From Opitutaceae bacterium (lineage in GTDB: Bacteria > Verrucomicrobiota > Verrucomicrobiia > Opitutales > Opitutaceae), in assembly GCA_025352845.1 (NCBI GenBank), contig JANXSC010000545.1, positions 1 through 14,376 on the forward strand: a DNA stretch of 14,376 bases. The letters are read 5' to 3'. The notes under the pieces are model-generated. The model saw only the letters and a program-made list of their open reading frames with translations. It made no database searches and was not told the DNA's origin. Every line of letters begins with the position of its first letter. Position 1 is the first letter of the stretch. Made by a program: the position numbers and the translations under genes. Shown piece after piece: positions 1 to 7,340 of the stretch.

Positions 1-1
1 C

Positions 2-256
2 AAGACTGCCGACCTGGACTTCGGCGACATCGTCACCGGGCGGCTGTTCTTCATGCACATGGATGAGACGCTCTCGGATCACACGATCTACGAGTTGAAC
101 ATCATGCAGGATGGCGCCGTCACGAACCTCCAGGCGTTGTCGCAGGTGGCGCGAGTTCACCTCCGCATCGGCTATGACGAACAGACGAAAGACCTGTTCA
201 TCATGACCAAGGGCGATGGCCGCGTGCGGCGAGTCGCGAAGGCGCACGTGCAGTGA
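2..256 (+). CDS. C-terminal end of a probable PQQ-type glucose/sorbosone dehydrogenase (partial)
   Basis: The frame is open from the first bases of the window and stops at 254-256, so only the last 84 or so residues are present. They contain FGDIVTGRLFF near the start and a tail DLFIMTKGDGRVRRV. Both resemble the closing blades of soluble PQQ-dependent glucose/sorbosone dehydrogenase-like beta-propellers, where a GDI-x-GR-hydrophobic segment and a final LYxLTKxDGxxRR strand are common. Such enzymes are usually periplasmic and oxidise sugars. This is inferred from motif resemblance on a short fragment; another six-bladed propeller protein is possible. The stop lies 41 bp before an exported mutarotase-like gene on the same strand, which would suit a shared sugar-oxidation role. 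Confidence 0.55.
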   Translation, partial: KTADLDFGDIVTGRLFFMHMDETLSDHTIYELNIMQDGAVTNLQALSQVARVHLRIGYDEQTKDLFIMTKGDGRVRRVAKAHVQ

Positions 257-297
257 GAGACGCTGGGGCCAAGCTCTGCATCAAAACAGATTCACCT

Positions 298-1371
298 ATG
301 AAATACTGGACACGTTTGGGCTGGTTCTTCGCGGCGTTCGGTCTGGGCGCCGGTGACGCCGCGCCTGCCGGTCCCACCGCGCGCTATTCCGTGCACGAGG
401 CGACCACGGATGAAAAAATCCCGCTCGTGGTCCTGCGCGACGCGGCGACTGGAATTGAAGCCGCGGTCGCGCCGAGCCAAGGCGGCGAATTGTCCAGTCT
501 GCGAATCGAGTTTCAAGGCCGTTGGGTCGAACTGCTCTATCGCGGCCGCAGCTACCAATCGGCTGAGGGATTTCGGGGCAAGGCGGCGATTCTCTGGCCC
601 GCTGTCGGCTCGAGCATTCCCCTCGGCGCGAAGCCGGTGAATGACAAAATTGAAAGCGCCTACGACTTCGACGGGAAGCGCTATCCCATGCCCCAGCACG
701 GCTTCGCCCGGCTCAAGCCGTGGCGCGTGATCCGCTCTTGGGCAAACGCCTCCGAAGCCGCGGTTGAGGTGCTGCTGACCGATGATGCCGACTCCCGGAA
801 GCAATATCCATTCGGATTCGAAGTCCGGGTGACCTACCGTGTGACCGAGGGCCGTGTCGAGCTGCAGCACGTGGTGAAAGCTGCGGGCGACAACACCGCA
901 CCGATGTTTTTCTCGATGGGTAACCACATCGCGTTTGCCGTGCCGCTCGTCGCCGGATCGCCGGGGGAAAGCACCACGCTGGAAAGCCCGTCGCGCGTCG
1001 AATATCTCCGCGGCGCGGACACCACCCCGAGCGGCGCGACGCGCGAGCGGAGTTTTGTCCCGCCCGTGTTGCTGAAAAATTTCAAGGCGATGCCGGCGGT
1101 ATCCGTCGGCGGCTACGCGGGCGACCCGTGGTTTCGGTTGGCCGACGCGGCGGGGCTGGCCGTCCGTGTCAGTCATCACGCGCAGTCCGTGCCTCCCGCA
1201 CCCGTCGTCCAGTTCAACCTCTACGGCGGCACGGCCGAGGGATTTTTCTGCCCCGAGCCCTTTGTCGGCGTGCAAAACTCCTTCAATAAACGCGTCGGAC
1301 TCATCGAACTCGCGCCGGGGAAAACGTGGACCTGGCAGATCCGTGTTGAGCCCGAGCGAAAACCGTTTTGA
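298..1371 (+). CDS. Exported aldose 1-epimerase (galactose mutarotase-like) family protein
   Basis: A 357-residue protein of the aldose-1-epimerase/galactose mutarotase-like beta-sandwich family, which interconverts sugar anomers. The ATG at 298 is preferred over an in-frame GTG at 253, because it begins directly with a signal peptide (MKYWTRLGWFFAAFGLGAG, cleavage probably near residue 22-25) and because the GTG overlaps the upstream stop. Family landmarks seen: ILWPAVGS near 98-105, HGFARLKPW from about 134 (conserved His), MGNHIAF with His near 210, and CPEPFVG with a Glu near 320, where the catalytic glutamate of mutarotases sits, followed by the usual GLIELAPG strand. Length fits the family. 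The substrate cannot be read. It probably works in the periplasm with the sugar dehydrogenase-like gene just upstream. Confidence 0.82.
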   Translation: MKYWTRLGWFFAAFGLGAGDAAPAGPTARYSVHEATTDEKIPLVVLRDAATGIEAAVAPSQGGELSSLRIEFQGRWVELLYRGRSYQSAEGFRGKAAILWPAVGSSIPLGAKPVNDKIESAYDFDGKRYPMPQHGFARLKPWRVIRSWANASEAAVEVLLTDDADSRKQYPFGFEVRVTYRVTEGRVELQHVVKAAGDNTAPMFFSMGNHIAFAVPLVAGSPGESTTLESPSRVEYLRGADTTPSGATRERSFVPPVLLKNFKAMPAVSVGGYAGDPWFRLADAAGLAVRVSHHAQSVPPAPVVQFNLYGGTAEGFFCPEPFVGVQNSFNKRVGLIELAPGKTWTWQIRVEPERKPF

Positions 1372-1523
1372 AGCCGAACGCAGCAGGCTCAAATGAGGGA
1401 GTGCATGACCATGTGAGACAGCGTCCAATATTTTTGGGTTGAGCAAAATGCGGCAAAAATGACGCGAATCGAGAGTCTCCGAGACCACGACCACAATGGT
1501 TCGGGGCTGACCCCTCGGCTTAG
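1372..1523. other. Intergenic stretch without a recognisable gene
   Basis: No credible ORF is seen on either strand after the mutarotase gene. Two short dyads lie near the right edge: GGGG-ctga-CCCC and CGGC-tta-GCCG (about 1503-1527). Neither is followed by a T run, so neither looks like a factor-independent terminator. A TAG at 1521-1523 closes the frame in which the degraded FGRDDL protein begins. Confidence 0.5.
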
Positions 1524-1589
1524 CCGGCAGTCCCACACCAAGTCACCTTACGGGCAATAGGCCCTCGACCAGTAACCACGTTTTGCCTC

Positions 1590-1810
1590 AGCCGCATCAA
1601 GGCCGCGGTGTGGGAAAAGCGAGTTGAGGAGAAGAAATTCTACAACGAGACGTTCTCTCGGAGCTATCTCGATGAGGAGAAGCGCTTCCACGACGCCAGC
1701 AGCTTTGGGCGGGACGACCTACCGTTGGTGGCGAAACTCGCGATGAAGCGCACCCCTTCATTTTCAGGCGACTTGCGTCGCAGAAAACGGAAGAGAGAAA
1801 TAGCCAGTCC
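1590..1810 (+). pseudogene. Frameshifted small 'FGRDDL' conserved hypothetical protein
   Basis: One frame reads RIKAAVWEKRVEEKKFYNE, then TFSRSYLDEEKRFHDASSFG, then RDDLPLVAKLAMK, ending near 1748. This pattern (IxAxxWxxxxxxxxFYNxTFxRxYxDxxxxxxxxSFGRDDLPLVAKLA) matches a small conserved protein of unknown function that I recall from many bacteria, usually ending in an alpha helix with A-H-x-(F/W/Y)-I. The present frame runs into RTPSFSGDLRRR, whereas the frame two bases on (from 1751) gives HPFIFRRLASQKTEERNSQS, a natural continuation of that helix. An indel near 1749-1751 is therefore likely. No ATG precedes the domain in frame (open only to 1524), so the 5' end may also be lost. The function is unknown; recognition of the family is from memory. 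Confidence 0.55.
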
Positions 1811-1820
1811 ATCACTGAGG

Positions 1821-1845
1821 GGCCGTTCATCGGCCGCTTTTTTTT
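1821..1845 (+). terminator. Possible factor-independent terminator
   Basis: GGCCG, loop TTCAT, CGGCC, then GC and eight T (1838-1845). The stem is only five base pairs but all G/C, with an unbroken T run right after it. It lies just beyond where the repaired FGRDDL frame would plausibly end, which fits termination after that gene when it was intact. Confidence 0.5.
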
Positions 1846-2005
1846 GGTGCCGATTTTTGCCCGATTGGGCGCGCACCCGGTAACTCCAACCCGATTCGAT
1901 CGGCGTTTTTGCGACAAAAATAGCTGTGTCAAAATAGGTTCCCCGATCGGGAGGTTCCTCCTCCGTCGCGCAGCCCATCTCGATCTTGTATTTTCTTAAC
2001 GGTAA
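1846..2005. other. Intergenic stretch without a recognisable gene
   Basis: No ORF with recognisable content. An inverted pair CGATCGG (near 1897) and CCGATCG (near 1942) and a small GGAG-gttc-CTCC dyad (near 1950) are visible, with no assigned role. TAA codons at 1997 and 2003 close the frame in front of the next remnant. Confidence 0.4.
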
Positions 2006-2203
2006 GTATTGGCACATGTAATAGAGGTGCCGATTTCCTCCTCGACGGGCACGCCCGGTCTCACCGCCGCGCAGCGCACGACGCACATCGAGACCGACTT
2101 CAAGCCCGTGGCGCTCGCGGGCACCGATACGATCTCCGCGGCTTTTGCGCGCCAGCAAATTCTCACCTACCGGCTTCTCACCCCTGAACCCAGCAAACCA
2201 TGA
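2006..2203 (+). pseudogene. C-terminal remnant, possibly of a glycoside hydrolase (GH38-like)
   Basis: The frame opens at 2006 right after two in-frame stops and ends at the TGA 2201-2203. It starts abruptly without a credible initiation site. The text VPISSSTGTPGLTAAQRTTH followed by IETDFKPVALAG and FARQQILTYRL resembles the final beta strands of large glycosidases such as GH38 alpha-mannosidases, which often end in a (hydrophobic)E-(hydrophobic)TxRL strand. The assignment is a weak inference. The coding texture and the ATGA overlap with the next start support its being the true 3' end of a lost gene rather than a chance ORF. Confidence 0.4.
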
Positions 2204-2373
2204 CCCTGTTGCCTGCATCTGCGCATGTTCGCGCCTCGATCTTTTTCGTAAGCCTTCTGCTCACTGGCCCGATGGCCCACCTTGCGATTGACCGTCCCGG
2301 GTGCCCAGAAGATGCCGTTCCTGAGCAGTTGGGCGAACGCCGGATTCTGGAAGTCGGCAGGCATCCCCAGTGA
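2200..2373 (+). pseudogene. Orphan signal peptide of a truncated secreted protein
   Basis: ATG at 2200-2202 overlaps the preceding TGA by the classic ATGA arrangement, suggesting translational coupling in a former operon. The first 26 or so residues (MTLLPASAHVRASIFFVSLL then LTGPMA) form a good Sec signal peptide. Beyond about 2270 the frame (HLAIDRPGCPEDAVPEQLGE) has no recognisable content and is antisense to a ThuA-like fragment, so the body of the protein has been replaced. The frame ends at 2371-2373. The original product cannot be identified. Confidence 0.4.
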
Positions 2374-2382
2374 AACATAGCT
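2293..2382 (-). pseudogene. ThuA-domain C-terminal fragment
   Basis: Read on the minus strand this stretch gives SYVSLGMPADFQNPAFAQLL then RNGIFWAPG. That matches the end of ThuA (trehalose-utilisation-like, glutamine-amidotransferase-fold) domains, where a (F/Y)YxSLGHxxDFxNPxFRRLLxNGIxWA segment is typical. Only about 30 residues are left; everything upstream of the SYVSLG strand is missing, because at about 2380 the sequence becomes an IclR coding region on the opposite strand. ThuA proteins are common in Verrucomicrobiota sugar loci. Family recognition is from memory on a short but distinctive motif. Confidence 0.5.
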
Positions 2383-2659
2383 GCACCGCACCGCGACGGG
2401 GAAGCTCCTCCTCTCGCAGCGCCCCGACCTGTGCGCGGGCCTGACCGACCGCCGGTTGCTCGCCGAGATCGACGAGGCGCGCCGCACCGGCATCGCGTGG
2501 AATCGCCGCGAATCCGATCCCAACATCACTGCCGTCGCCACGTGGGCGGGGAAACCCTCGGGCCTCACGCTGGTGATTTGTGTGAATTGGCCCTTCTTCC
2601 GCTTCTCCGATGCGAAGGCAAGGCAGGCGCTCGCCGCGATCCGCCGACACCTCGGCTAG
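2381..2659 (+). pseudogene. IclR-family regulator, effector-domain remnant
   Basis: The frame is open from 2381, just after a TAG, to the stop at 2657-2659, about 92 residues. It begins LHRTATGKLLLSQRPD, the hallmark (hydrophobic)HxTAxGKxLLA strand of the IclR effector domain. It continues with LLAEIDEARRTGIAWNRRES (the R-x-x-Gly-(hydrophobic)-A segment followed by an acidic pair), TWAGKPSGLTLVICV and a final ALAAIRRHL helix. The N-terminal winged-helix DNA-binding domain and the first third of the effector domain, roughly 150 residues in an intact IclR protein, are absent. The only possible starts are internal non-ATG codons, so this is a dead 3' fragment. It probably once regulated a neighbouring catabolic locus, plausibly the receptor operon downstream. 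Confidence 0.72.
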
Positions 2660-2691
2660 CTCTCGCGCCGCCTCTGGCCGGCCCGAAATCC

Positions 2692-2706
2692 GTCCGCTAT
2701 GTGGAC
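2692..2706. promoter_or_regulatory. Possible IclR-type operator dyad upstream of the receptor operon
   Basis: GTCCGC-TAT-GTGGAC: six paired positions around a three-base centre, with one G-T wobble. IclR-family operators are often short dyads of the TTCCGC-N3-GCGGAA type, so size and half-site fit. The dyad is 60 bp before the receptor ATG. A TTGACC at 2723-2728 could be a -35 box, but no good -10 follows at the right distance, so the promoter itself is unproven. Confidence 0.35.
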
Positions 2707-2765
2707 AAATGCGATTCGCCTTTTGACCGCGCCGTCGTGGGCCGCACACTCTCGGGCCTACCCCG

Positions 2766-5700
2766 ATGATTACCCCCGCGTTTCTCACCTCGATTCGACG
2801 CGTGACTCTTGTAGTCGCGCTCGCCGTGTTCGCCACGGCTGCTTCCCCCGCCCAATCCGTCGCCACCGGCACCGTCGAGGGACGCGTGCTGAATCTCCGC
2901 AACGGTGAATATCTCGAGCGTGCGCGTGTCACCGTCGAGGGCACCGGCCTCGAGACCTTCACCGACGCCAGCGGGCAATATCGACTCACGAACATCCCCG
3001 CCGGCACGGCTCGCGTGCGGGTGTTTTTTACGGGGCTCGATGCGCAAACAGAATCAGTGATCGTCACCGCCGGCGCCACGGTGCAGCGTGACTTTAACCT
3101 CGAGGCCGGCGCGCGTCGGTCCGATTCCGGGCAGGCGGGCGGCGTCGTGAAGCTCGGCGAGTTCATCGTCGCCACGTCGAAGGAAATGGACGGTGCCGCG
3201 ATCGCGATCAACGAGCAGCGCTTTGCCGCGAGCATTAAGAACGTCGTCTCCGCCGAAGAGTTCGGCGCGATCACCGACGGCAATGTGGGCGAGTTTTTCA
3301 AATACCTTCCGGGCATGAACATTAACGTCGTCGGCGGCGAGGCGCGCCAGTTCTCGATGAACGGCGTCCCCTCCGGCAACGTGCCGATCTCCATCGGCGG
3401 CTTCGATCTCGCCGGGGCCTCCGGCTCGACCACCTCGCGCGGCGTCCTGCTCGATCAAGTCTCCCTCAACAACATCTCGCGCATCGAGGTCCTCCACACG
3501 CCCACGCCCGAGTCGCCCGGGATGGCGCTGGCCGGCTCGGTCAACATGGTTCCGCGCAGCGCGTTCGAGCGTTCGCGGCCCGTCTTCAACTACAGCGTTT
3601 ACCTCCTGATGCGGGACAACCACCGCGACTTCAAAAAGACGCCCGGCCCGCTGACCATGAATTCCTACAAGACCTTTCCCGGCTGGGAACTCTCCTACAT
3701 TGTGCCCGTGAACAAGCGCTTTGGTTTCACCGTGTCCGCCGGTAACAGCACGCAATACACGCCGCTCGATTTCATGCAGAATACCTGGCGCGGCGCCGGC
3801 TCGCCCACCAGCGTGCCGACCGCCACCGGCCCCGGGAATTTTCCCGATACCACGCCCGACAAGCCCTACCTGACCGACTACTCCGTGCGCGACGGCGGCA
3901 AGATCAGCCGCCGCTCCTCCGCCGGCGCGACGATCGACTACAAGCTCACGCGCAACGACACGGTCTCGCTCGCGTTTCAGTATGCGTTTTCCGACAAACG
4001 GCGGATCTACCGCACCCTGCAATACTCCATCAACCAGGTGCGCCCCGGCGATTTCACCCCGACGTCCACCCACGGCGCGCCGGGTCAGGGCGAGATCAGC
4101 ATGCAGAACAATTCGGACGGAAAGGTGGGCACCACGTGGATGCCCACCCTCGTCTGGCGGCACGACGGCCCGGTGTGGAAATCCGAGGTCGGCGCCGGCC
4201 ACTCTCACTCGACCAATGTCTTCAGCGATATCGACAAGGGCTACTTCGCCCTCGCCAACGCCCGGCGCACGGGCGTGACCGTGGCGTTCGACGATATTTT
4301 TTATCTGCGCCCGCGCCGCATCACCGTGACCGATCTCAACGGCGCGCCCGTCAATCCCGGCGTGCTCGACAACTACGCGCTCACTACCGCCACCAGCAAC
4401 CAGCGCCCCTCCTCCGACTTGAAGCGCAGTGCCTACGCCAATCTTCGCCGCGATTTCGTTGTGCGCGACGTGCCCTTCACCCTCAAGACCGGCCTCGACG
4501 TCCGCCAGCAGATCCGCGACCTCCGGGGCAGTGCGCCCTCGTTTACCTTTATCGGGGCCGACAAACGCGCCACCACCACGCCCGTCGATCCGCTCGGCAG
4601 CGATGACCGGGCGGGCGTGGCCATAGACGTCTTCAACTCGCAGAACACCGCGCCCTTCGGCTTCGGCCAGATTCAGTGGCTCGACGCCTCCCGCTATTAT
4701 GGCCTCTACAAGTCGAATCCGGATTATTTCACGGTCGATCAAAACGTCCTTTATCGCTCCTTCGTGAGCAAATCGCAGCGCGCAGAAGAGGTGATCTCGT
4801 CCGGCTACTTGCGCGGTGACGCGGCGTTCTTCAACCGGCGGCTAAAGCTCGTGGGCGGCGTCCGCGCCGAGCAGACCAACGTCAAGGGCGAGGGTGCGCT
4901 CACCGATCCGACGCGCAACTACCAGCGCGACGCGAGCGGCAAGGTCACCACCGTCGCGAGTCCCACCGCCGCCGATCCCAACCGCCGCGTGCCGGTCCTG
5001 ATTTTTCCAACGCCCAACTCCGTCGAAGCCTCCAAGCTCACCTTCCTCGATCGCGGCCAGCGCTCCAACAAGGAATACCTGCGGCTTTTTCCCAGCCTGA
5101 ACGCGAGCTACAACCTCCGAGAAAATCTCATCCTGCGCACCGCCTTCTACACTTCGTTGGGCCGGCCCGATTTCAACCAATACGCCGGCGCCCTCACCCT
5201 GCCCGACACCGAGCTGACACCCAATCCGTCGGTGACCAACCAACGCATCAACGTGAACAACGTCGCGATCAAGGCATGGAGCGCGAAGACGACCAAGGTG
5301 CGGCTCGAATACTATTTCGAGCGCGTCGGTAATTTCTCCATCGGAGCCTTCCGCCGTGATTTCAAAAATTTCTTCGGCAACACGATCTTCCCCGTGACGC
5401 CGGAGTTCCTCGCGCTCTACGATCTCGATCCCGCCACCTACGGCGGATACTCGGTGGCGACGCAGTATAATGTCCAGACCACCGTGCAGATGACCGGCCT
5501 CGAATTCGAATACAAGCAGGCGCTCACCTTCCTCCCGCACTGGGCGCGCGGCGTGCAGGTCTTCGCCAACGCGAATGCGCTCCGCACGCAGGGCGACGGC
5601 GCGGCGAACTTCAACGGCTTCACCCCGCGGACCTACAACTGGGGCGTGAGTCTCTCCCGCGAGAAATTCACCCTCCGCGGCAATTGGAACTACCGGGGCC

Positions 5701-5957
5701 GCCAGCGCGGCACCGCCGTGACCGGCCGGAGCATCGAGGAGGGCACCTTCAACTGGAATTCCAAGCAGCTCTATGTGGACCTTCAGGCCGACTACTATTT
5801 CACCCGAAAGATGGCCCTGTTCGCTGCCGTGCGGAATTTCGACGATGCCCCCACCGACAACAAAATATTTGGGCCGAGCACGCCGCTCCACGCGCGATTC
5901 CGCAGCCGCGAGGAAGTCGGCGCGCTGGTCACCTTCGGCGTAAAAGGCACGTTCTGA
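2766..5957 (+). CDS. TonB-dependent outer-membrane receptor with carboxypeptidase-regulatory-like N-terminal domain
   Basis: A 1063-residue SusC-like TonB-dependent receptor that would bind and import a large substrate across the outer membrane using TonB/ExbBD energy. Order: Sec signal peptide at 1-30 (VALAVFATAASPAQ); CarboxypepD_reg-like beta-sandwich at about 34-112 (GTVEGRVLN, YRLTNIPAGTARVRV); a linker with a TonB-box-like VVKLGEFIVATS near 127-138; plug domain about 145-265 (EFFKYLPGMNINV, RQFSMNGVP, ISRIEVLHTPTP, GSVNMVPRS); then a 22-strand-type barrel ending in VTFGVKGTF with the terminal Phe expected for barrel insertion. Length is normal for this class. It is the first gene of a four-gene operon, with the next start 28 bp downstream. 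The substrate is unknown; siderophore or polysaccharide fragments are both possible, and context favours the latter. Confidence 0.95.
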   Translation: MITPAFLTSIRRVTLVVALAVFATAASPAQSVATGTVEGRVLNLRNGEYLERARVTVEGTGLETFTDASGQYRLTNIPAGTARVRVFFTGLDAQTESVIVTAGATVQRDFNLEAGARRSDSGQAGGVVKLGEFIVATSKEMDGAAIAINEQRFAASIKNVVSAEEFGAITDGNVGEFFKYLPGMNINVVGGEARQFSMNGVPSGNVPISIGGFDLAGASGSTTSRGVLLDQVSLNNISRIEVLHTPTPESPGMALAGSVNMVPRSAFERSRPVFNYSVYLLMRDNHRDFKKTPGPLTMNSYKTFPGWELSYIVPVNKRFGFTVSAGNSTQYTPLDFMQNTWRGAGSPTSVPTATGPGNFPDTTPDKPYLTDYSVRDGGKISRRSSAGATIDYKLTRNDTVSLAFQYAFSDKRRIYRTLQYSINQVRPGDFTPTSTHGAPGQGEISMQNNSDGKVGTTWMPTLVWRHDGPVWKSEVGAGHSHSTNVFSDIDKGYFALANARRTGVTVAFDDIFYLRPRRITVTDLNGAPVNPGVLDNYALTTATSNQRPSSDLKRSAYANLRRDFVVRDVPFTLKTGLDVRQQIRDLRGSAPSFTFIGADKRATTTPVDPLGSDDRAGVAIDVFNSQNTAPFGFGQIQWLDASRYYGLYKSNPDYFTVDQNVLYRSFVSKSQRAEEVISSGYLRGDAAFFNRRLKLVGGVRAEQTNVKGEGALTDPTRNYQRDASGKVTTVASPTAADPNRRVPVLIFPTPNSVEASKLTFLDRGQRSNKEYLRLFPSLNASYNLRENLILRTAFYTSLGRPDFNQYAGALTLPDTELTPNPSVTNQRINVNNVAIKAWSAKTTKVRLEYYFERVGNFSIGAFRRDFKNFFGNTIFPVTPEFLALYDLDPATYGGYSVATQYNVQTTVQMTGLEFEYKQALTFLPHWARGVQVFANANALRTQGDGAANFNGFTPRTYNWGVSLSREKFTLRGNWNYRGRQRGTAVTGRSIEEGTFNWNSKQLYVDLQADYYFTRKMALFAAVRNFDDAPTDNKIFGPSTPLHARFRSREEVGALVTFGVKGTF

Positions 5958-5985
5958 CGCCCGCCATTTTTCCCCGCTACCAGCA

Positions 5986-7323
5986 ATGCCCAATTTGTCC
6001 GCCCGCACCTCCCTCCGTCTTCGCCCCACGCTATTGCTCGGCTTGGGTCTCGCGCCCGCCGTTGCGTCCGCCGCCTCGGCTGTCTCCGCCGAGGATAGCG
6101 CGACGATCTTCGCGGCAAACATCCAGCCGATCTTCGCTGACTACTGCGTGTCCTGCCACGGCGCGGAAAAAAACAAGGGCAAACTCCGCCTCGATTCTTT
6201 CGAGCACCTCGCCAAGGGCGGCGAAAACGGCGCGGCCTTCGTCGCGCGCGACAGCAAGCGCAGCTCGCTCATCGAGCGCCTGTCGCTCCCGCTCGACGAA
6301 GAGGACCACATGCCGCCGCGCGACAAACCGCAGCCGCCGCCCGAAATCATCAAACTCCTCGCGTGGTGGATTGATCAGGGAGCGGATCCCGCCGCGCGCC
6401 TCGCCGACGCGAAAATCCCGACCGACCTCGCGCCGCTCCTCGCCGCGCGCGAGGTGCTCCGCCTGCGTCCGCGCGCCGAGGTGCAGGCCGCGCTCACCGC
6501 CCTTCCCTCCCTTTTCACTTCGCGCTTCGTCGCACTCGACACGCCCGCCCTCGCGATCAGTTCGTCGCGCGCCACCGATGCCGATGTCGAGCGCCTGCTC
6601 GTCATCCGCGAAAACATCACGCATCTCGACCTCGCCCGCTCGCCGCTCACCGACCGCGCGCTCGCGACCGTCGCGCGCTTCACGAATCTCCAAGTCCTCC
6701 GTCTCGACGGCACCGCGATCACCGACGCTGGCGTCGCCGCGCTCGCGGCGCTCTACCGGCTCACGTCGCTGAATCTCAACCGCACGCCCGTCACCGATCA
6801 GGCGCTCGTTCCGCTGCGTCGGCTGAAGACGCTACAAAAAGTTTTTCTCTGGGACACCGCCGTCACCGCCGACGGCGTAGCCGCGCTCCAGACCGCGCTC
6901 TACCGCTCCGCCGAGGCCGAGCGGCTCCGCCTTCAGATCGCCGCGCTCGAACACACCCGCGACGCCCTCCGCGTCGAGATCGTCGCGAACATCACGACCG
7001 GTCCCACCGCCTCCGAAGTGGAAGCCCCGAAGCAAATGACGATCGCCGAGATCATGAAATCGATCCACGAGGGAAAAGCCTCGAAGGCCGTGCTCGCGCC
7101 ACAGGGCAAGCTCAGCGACGATGATCTCAACCAGATGCTCGAACTCTACGGCCTCATGGCCGCGATGACTCCGCCGAAGGGCGACAAGGAACACTTTCAA
7201 CAACTCACCGGCACCCTCATCGCCGCGACCAAGGGCCTCCTCGCCAAAACTCCCGGCGCCGACGACGAGTTCAAGCAAGCCGTGGACTGCAAGTCCTGCC
7301 ATTCGCAACATCGCGCCAAGTAA
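5986..7323 (+). CDS. Exported diheme PSCyt1-type cytochrome c with leucine-rich repeats
   Basis: A 445-residue exported protein. The signal peptide ends near residue 30 (LLLGLGLAPAVASA). A planctomycete-type cytochrome c domain (PSCyt1) covers about 40-135: heme motif CVSCH at 54-58, the typical KGKLRLDS segment, HMPP with Met109 as likely distal ligand, and the closing WIDQGAD helix. Residues about 205-305 are leucine-rich repeats of the (T-x-L-x-L-x-x-T-x-(V/I)-T-D-x-(A/G)-L/V) type. A second heme motif CKSCH lies at 435-439, seven residues from the C terminus. PSCyt1 is usually fused to DUF1549/DUF1553; here that partner is the next gene (17 bp gap). Role inferred: periplasmic electron transfer for the PSD1 protein. 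Confidence 0.9.
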   Translation: MPNLSARTSLRLRPTLLLGLGLAPAVASAASAVSAEDSATIFAANIQPIFADYCVSCHGAEKNKGKLRLDSFEHLAKGGENGAAFVARDSKRSSLIERLSLPLDEEDHMPPRDKPQPPPEIIKLLAWWIDQGADPAARLADAKIPTDLAPLLAAREVLRLRPRAEVQAALTALPSLFTSRFVALDTPALAISSSRATDADVERLLVIRENITHLDLARSPLTDRALATVARFTNLQVLRLDGTAITDAGVAALAALYRLTSLNLNRTPVTDQALVPLRRLKTLQKVFLWDTAVTADGVAALQTALYRSAEAERLRLQIAALEHTRDALRVEIVANITTGPTASEVEAPKQMTIAEIMKSIHEGKASKAVLAPQGKLSDDDLNQMLELYGLMAAMTPPKGDKEHFQQLTGTLIAATKGLLAKTPGADDEFKQAVDCKSCHSQHRAK

Positions 7324-7340
7324 CTATCCTTTTCCCCGTC

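Noticed and set aside
1503..1527. Two small dyads after the mutarotase gene as a terminator
   Set aside because: Stems of only four pairs and no T run.
292..1536. Minus-strand ORF (414 codons) opposite the mutarotase
   Set aside because: Arg-, Gly- and His-rich shadow; the plus strand has a clear family match.
3054..4742. Long minus-strand ORF (562 codons) opposite the TonB receptor
   Set aside because: Antisense shadow of a certain coding gene in GC-rich DNA; the translation is rich in Gly, Ala, Arg, Glu and Val with no domain.
4842..6122. Minus-strand ORF (426 codons) opposite the receptor end and cytochrome start
   Set aside because: It spans the boundary of two well-supported plus-strand genes and has shadow-like composition.
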